Assembly: GCA_030549335.1 (NCBI GenBank)
Contig: CM060197.1
Coordinates: 47,147,654 to 47,211,653 of the forward strand
DNA from: Pontederia crassipes
Taxonomy: Eukaryota > Streptophyta > Magnoliopsida > Commelinales > Pontederiaceae
DNA: 64,000 nucleotides
Direction of reading: 5' to 3'
Made by a program: the position numbers and the translations under genes. Numbering within the stretch: position 1 is the first letter of the stretch; every line of letters begins with the position of its first letter. This document shows, piece after piece, positions 59,676 through 64,000 of this stretch. A model generated the notes under the pieces. It saw only the letters and a program-made list of their open reading frames with translations, did not search any database and was not told where the DNA came from.

Positions 59676-60640
59676 ATATTACTAAAATGTTGAAACTACC
59701 CAAAATAACAGAAAAAATAGAAAAAAAAGGAAAGAGATGATATACTAAAATGTTTTAATAACAATTATGAAGAACTTATCACTAAAGGAGAGAGCAAAAT
59801 CTGTTTTATTTAGTTAACAATGCTAAATTAAAAGGTCAAAGCTAAGACCGCATTATTATTGATTCTTTATCTTCGATGGTCGAATCTAATTTCGTTACTT
59901 GCATAGTCACCTACCATTTCCATATCTTTCACATAGAAATAGCAAGACATAATCTCCTTTTTCTTGAGCAACATACTTCTCTTGAAAAGACTGGACTTTT
60001 GATGTTGTTCCTACAAATGGTATATGGAACTCACAATCGGCCCGCCTTAGTTTGGGTAGGTTGTCATGGATATAAGCATGAAGAACCTCATTTTTCATTT
60101 CGATGCAAAGCTTTTCACCAAAATAAAGATACTACATTATATTAGTCCAATATAATTTGTAAAGTTAAAACTACTAAAAAATAATAGAAAAAATAGAAAA
60201 AAAGGAAAGACAATCATATACTAAAATATTTTTAATAACAATTATGAAGAACTTATCGCTAAGGGAAGGAGCAAAATTTATTTTATTCAATTAACAATGC
60301 TAAGTTAAAAAAAACATTTCCATGAGGTCAAAGCTAAGACCACATTGTAGTTGATTCTCTATCTTCAACTGCCGAACATGATTTTCATTGCTTGCAAAGT
60401 CGCTTGCCATTTTCTACAAACCCTAATGGGATAATCTTTCTCTTGAATAGACTTGACTTTTGATGTTGTTCCTATGAATGTCATATAGTACTCATGACTC
60501 GTCAGCTTTCCTTTGGACCGTCGTTTGGGCAGGTTGTCGTAGATATAAGCATGAAGAGCCTCATTCTCCATTTCGATGATACGAAGCTTTTCGTCGAAAG
60601 ATTTCAGCTTCCAACTTGAAACTATCCAATTCAACATTTA
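59676..60640. repeat. Tandem duplication with about 460-475-bp period
   Basis: Two diverged copies, about 59690-60150 and 60165-60640. Shared landmarks include AACAATTATGAAGAACTTAT (59760, 60236), AGGTCAAAGCTAAGACC, TTTTGATGTTGTTCC (about 60000 and 60460), GGTTGTC(A/G)T(G/A)GATATAAGC and AAGCTTTTC. Minus-strand frames in both encode a similar peptide with ALHAYIYDNLPKRR or VLHAYIHDNLPKLR, so the unit may contain a decayed exon. No family recognised. Confidence 0.75.
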
Positions 60641-60839
60641 AATTGTCAAGATCTACTAAACGATGTTTGACCAAGTAAATTTTATGCTCCAAATTCATCT
60701 TCTCATTTAGAGGAGTATGTGGATTGTTTTGACAATAATAATCATAGTCATATACTGAAACGTCTTGAGAATTTTTTTTCTATGCCTACACAGCTATTTC
60801 AGTGGCATTACTCAATTCTATAACTTAACTATTTTCTTA

Positions 60840-62962
60840 ACTTTTACTAGTCAACATAGTGGTTTACATAAGCGGAAGACTCAATTTATAATAATCTATA
60901 AAATATACGGAAGCTATTTACACAATATCCAATAACCTGTGGATCAACTATATAACATATGATCCTATATTCATATGCATGTCACTCGTTAGAGGAGCCA
61001 CTGACCATCTCACCATCGCTATCATCTCATCCTACATAGATCCAAGTACAAAGGTAAAGTCCAATGATAAATTTAAGTATGTAGGATCACTCATAACAAT
61101 AATCAATATGAAACTATGGATCAATATCAATATAATACTATGAGAAATATACAAACAGATAGTCATAAACGATTAATTATTGATCAAAACAATTATCAAT
61201 TAATAATAACGATGAGCTACAATTGATCAATCATGGCAATAATCCCTATCATCAATTATTGGTGACTCATCAATTTTAATTATTTATAATCAATAATATC
61301 TCAATTCACTTCATTAACAATTATTAATTTAATATCAATTATCTTTTAATCAATCATGTTAGTGAAGGCCACAATTCAACAATTATCAATTCAATTAACA
61401 ATATCAATTGACCAAAGATCGACGAAGGTTAGAATAATAATTATCAATTCAATTCTATTACTAATTTCTCAATTTATCCAATAGGCACAAATGCCGCAAT
61501 TTCTTATCCATCAATCATAAAGCCGCAGTTCGATTATCCATCAACCATGAGGGCAAATCAATTACTCATTAGTCACGAGGGTGAAATCAATTCATCAGTC
61601 ACAAAGGTGAAATCAATTAATAATTCAATTTGATTTGATTATCAATTCAATTCAATCTTTAGAGTTACAATAACCTTTTTGAGCTCAATATGTGAGTTCT
61701 CTATTATTATGGGACACCACTCAATAAGTTCAAATATGATGAGAGACGAAGGACCACACCTAGAACAATCATATTTTTTACATTGTCTGTCCCATTTAAT
61801 TCAATTATATATCAGCCCAAAAGTGCAATCTGTCCTAGGGGCAATCAATGGATATGAGCCCAATAATTTTTAACTTTTATATCAATTACCTAAGACGTCT
61901 ATCTTTAACAATTTAACTTAGGTTACTATGACCCAATTAGAAAATATTTGGATCAATATTATAATCAATAATATGATGAAGTATGATGATAATCAATTGG
62001 ATATAATAATTTAATTAGGTTCAATCAATAATAAGATTAATATCGTAATCGATATCATGATTGGGTGTAATAAGAATAATATAATCAAATATGATAATAA
62101 TCCGATCAAGTATGATCATACTAAAATCATGGATGAGAATTGTGTTGCGTTCTCAATTCTATTTTCCCACCTCGTCCAGACAAAACTCGGACCGAGTATG
62201 ATATGAACCCGGTACTGGTTGTCCTAGTTCATTAATTCCACATATTTCTGCTAGAACTCGAGTCGGGTCGGCAACACGGGCCGTGTTTGATGAACACAAT
62301 TCGTTACCTAATCCAATATGATTCGGGTTCACTGAAACCCAAACCATGTTGGTCAGTACCCAGACTATGTCAAATGGAACCCAGTTCGTGTCAGACAAAA
62401 CCCTAGCCGAACTTTGTCGCCATCAAGGAATTCGTGTTCCGACACAATGTTCCGATCATCCTATCAATGTCATAATAATTCCAATTTTCATAAAAGTTAT
62501 ATCAAATTAATCTCCATATAAAGGACAAGAGTCTACTGTGGGAACCTTCGATATAGGGATCCCTTACATAATTTAAGTTGGCTGAAATCAAATGGGTTCA
62601 TGTCTTTTATAGGTTGCACAAACGCTAAACTTTGGCTGGTGATTTCTCCCCGATGTAACCTTGAAATCCCCATCCATCACCTCGAGGTTGTTCTATGTCA
62701 GGACTTTGAAATTAGTCATTGATTGCTCTCTGAAATGCCTCAATGCACGTGCAAACGGAGGAGAATGAGAAGCTTATGGTGTAGAATTTCTGCAAAGGCT
62801 AATAAGAGTTTCTAACCACCTTTTAGGTTCAATTTATGTTTTTTATTAGTTTTTTTCTCTCGTTGGGCCTTGAACTAATTTTTAATTAATATGGGCATCC
62901 ATCATTCATCATCTTTTATTAAATATTCAAATTTAATTAAATTTGAGTTTAATTAATTATGA
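60840..62962 (-). repeat. Decayed LTR-like sequence of Tekay style, minus orientation
   Basis: Contains worn versions of Tekay-LTR landmarks in the same order as in 5819-8390: AAGCGGAAGACT, GATCCAAGTACAAAGGTAAA, AGTATGTAGGATC, long CAATTATCAATT repeats, and GGGACACC(A)C. Further right it has AACTCGGACCGAGT-type words like those in the solo LTRs at 43799-48610. No clear ends. Confidence 0.5.
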
Positions 62963-64000
62963 TGTAACAACTCAGATTTTTAAAAAAAATTATTAAAGGA
63001 TATTTATTTTTATTTAATGGATCTGAAAATCCCAATGTTAATATTTTGGAATTAATTAATTCCAAAATTGATGGAAATTATGAGACAAGATAGAGAAAGG
63101 GGATAGAATTTGAATAGAAATAGAATTGTTATGGAGATAAGCATGAATTTAAAAGGTAAATTCGGATTTAAATAAATCTGAATAATTAAGAAGGGATTAG
63201 TCATTAATGGATGGCCAAAATTGATATCTAAAAGAGTCCAAGGCCTAATAGATTTGAAATCCCAAGCCCACACCTATAAATAAGCATTAAAGGGTGGCTG
63301 AAAATCCCTTTTTCCGTCAAACAGAATTCTGCCCATAAGTCCTCTTTTTTCTCTCATTTGCACGTGAACCGAGGCACCCCGAGAACGTGTGGCAGCTAGT
63401 TTTGAAGCATGCACATAGGAGAAGAAATTCCAGGTGGTGGCCATGAATTTCGGAGCGAGGACAAAAGCAATCGCCGATCAAAATTCGGCGTTCGTGCAAA
63501 TTGTCAGAGAAGGGACTCTAGTTGATCTTTCATGCAACTTTAGGTACGTAGGAAAAATCTCTATGTCATCGATTTTTCGCGACATGGAACCTTAATCCTT
63601 TCTTCTTTGTACCATGATTCCATTGATATATCATGTGCATAGTTTAGACATCGTATGGCATAGTTATGATGGTTGGAAAGTCGCGTCGGAATGCACTTTT
63701 TCGTCGGCGGCAGAACCCAGCCCGAGTTCTGCTGTACCCGGCCCGGATTTGGTTGAATCCGGACTGAATTGGATTCAGAATCGGATCGGATTGTACAACC
63801 CGGCCCGGATTCCTGTTGACTCGACCCGAGTTATGGCTTCGGCTCGACTCGGGGTCGCGGCGTGATTGATTTGGAGGTGAACAGGCCAACTTGGCCCAGT
63901 TTTGCTTTGGCCGAGGTGATATCGATCATTTCCGAACACGGCTTGGGTTCCACTCGACGCGTGTTGGGTTCTGGGAACAGAAAATGTAAATTGTAATATG
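62963..64000 (+). repeat. Probable LTR start, plus orientation, running off the window
   Basis: TGTAACAACTCAGATTTT at 62963 matches the sense-strand start of these LTRs (TGTAACGACCCTGATTTT in the element at 49203-58543). It is followed by an AT-rich stretch, a TATA box CCTATAAATAAG at 63273-63284 and CCCGGCCCGGATT-type words (about 63716-63812) like those at 44490-44560. No domain or primer site is reached before the window ends. Confidence 0.5.

Noticed and set aside
1-64000. A previously undescribed multi-gene system
   Set aside because: Outside the two WAK genes, coding content is retroelement-derived or unrecognisable. I saw no conserved set of unknown genes, no gene cluster and no RNA gene that would support one.

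Overview
This window is plant nuclear DNA, almost certainly from a flowering plant. The evidence is two intron-containing wall-associated kinase (WAK) receptor genes with the plant-only GUB_WAK ectodomain, plus plant Ty3/gypsy chromoviruses, CACTA and hAT transposons. I cannot name the species. Host coding sequence is only a few kilobases; most of the rest is transposon.

Layout. (1) 1-8390: a nearly whole minus-strand Tekay/Del-type Ty3/gypsy element, its left LTR cut by the window edge. It sits inside an exon of WAK copy A. (2) 8391-12975: what remains of WAK A on the plus strand (end of ectodomain, EGF exon, transmembrane/kinase exon). Its first intron carries a 1.35-kb CACTA element. (3) 12976-19622: AT-rich DNA with decayed LTR-like segments in both orientations. 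(4) 19623-33276: a large nested cluster. A non-autonomous LTR element has a minus-strand chromovirus in its 5' LTR and a 2.8-kb solo LTR in its 3' LTR. (5) 33277-35279: the flank of WAK B, with a MITE-like repeat itself split by a hAT-type element, then a promoter region with a short tandem duplication. (6) 35280-40706: WAK B, complete on the plus strand, four exons, predicted 940 residues. (7) 40707-43798: mostly unassigned, with a zinc-knuckle fragment. (8) 43799-48610: one solo LTR nested in another of the same family, in opposite orientation, each with a target duplication. (9) 49203-58543: a second, broken Tekay-type element with a perfect 5-bp target duplication. (10) 58549-64000: AT-rich DNA with a local tandem duplication and further decayed LTR-like sequence.

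Biology. WAK A and WAK B share exon order, phase-1 introns and closely similar kinase exons, so they are a tandem paralogue pair of cell-wall-sensing receptor kinases. B looks functional. A has been split by a recent retrotransposon insertion, while the rest of its reading frame is still clean.

I found no convincing new biological system. The most informative content is the ordered record of insertions (seven have target duplications readable on both sides), the split receptor gene, the two-module ectodomain of WAK B with its duplicated promoter, and repeated short motifs inside several LTRs.
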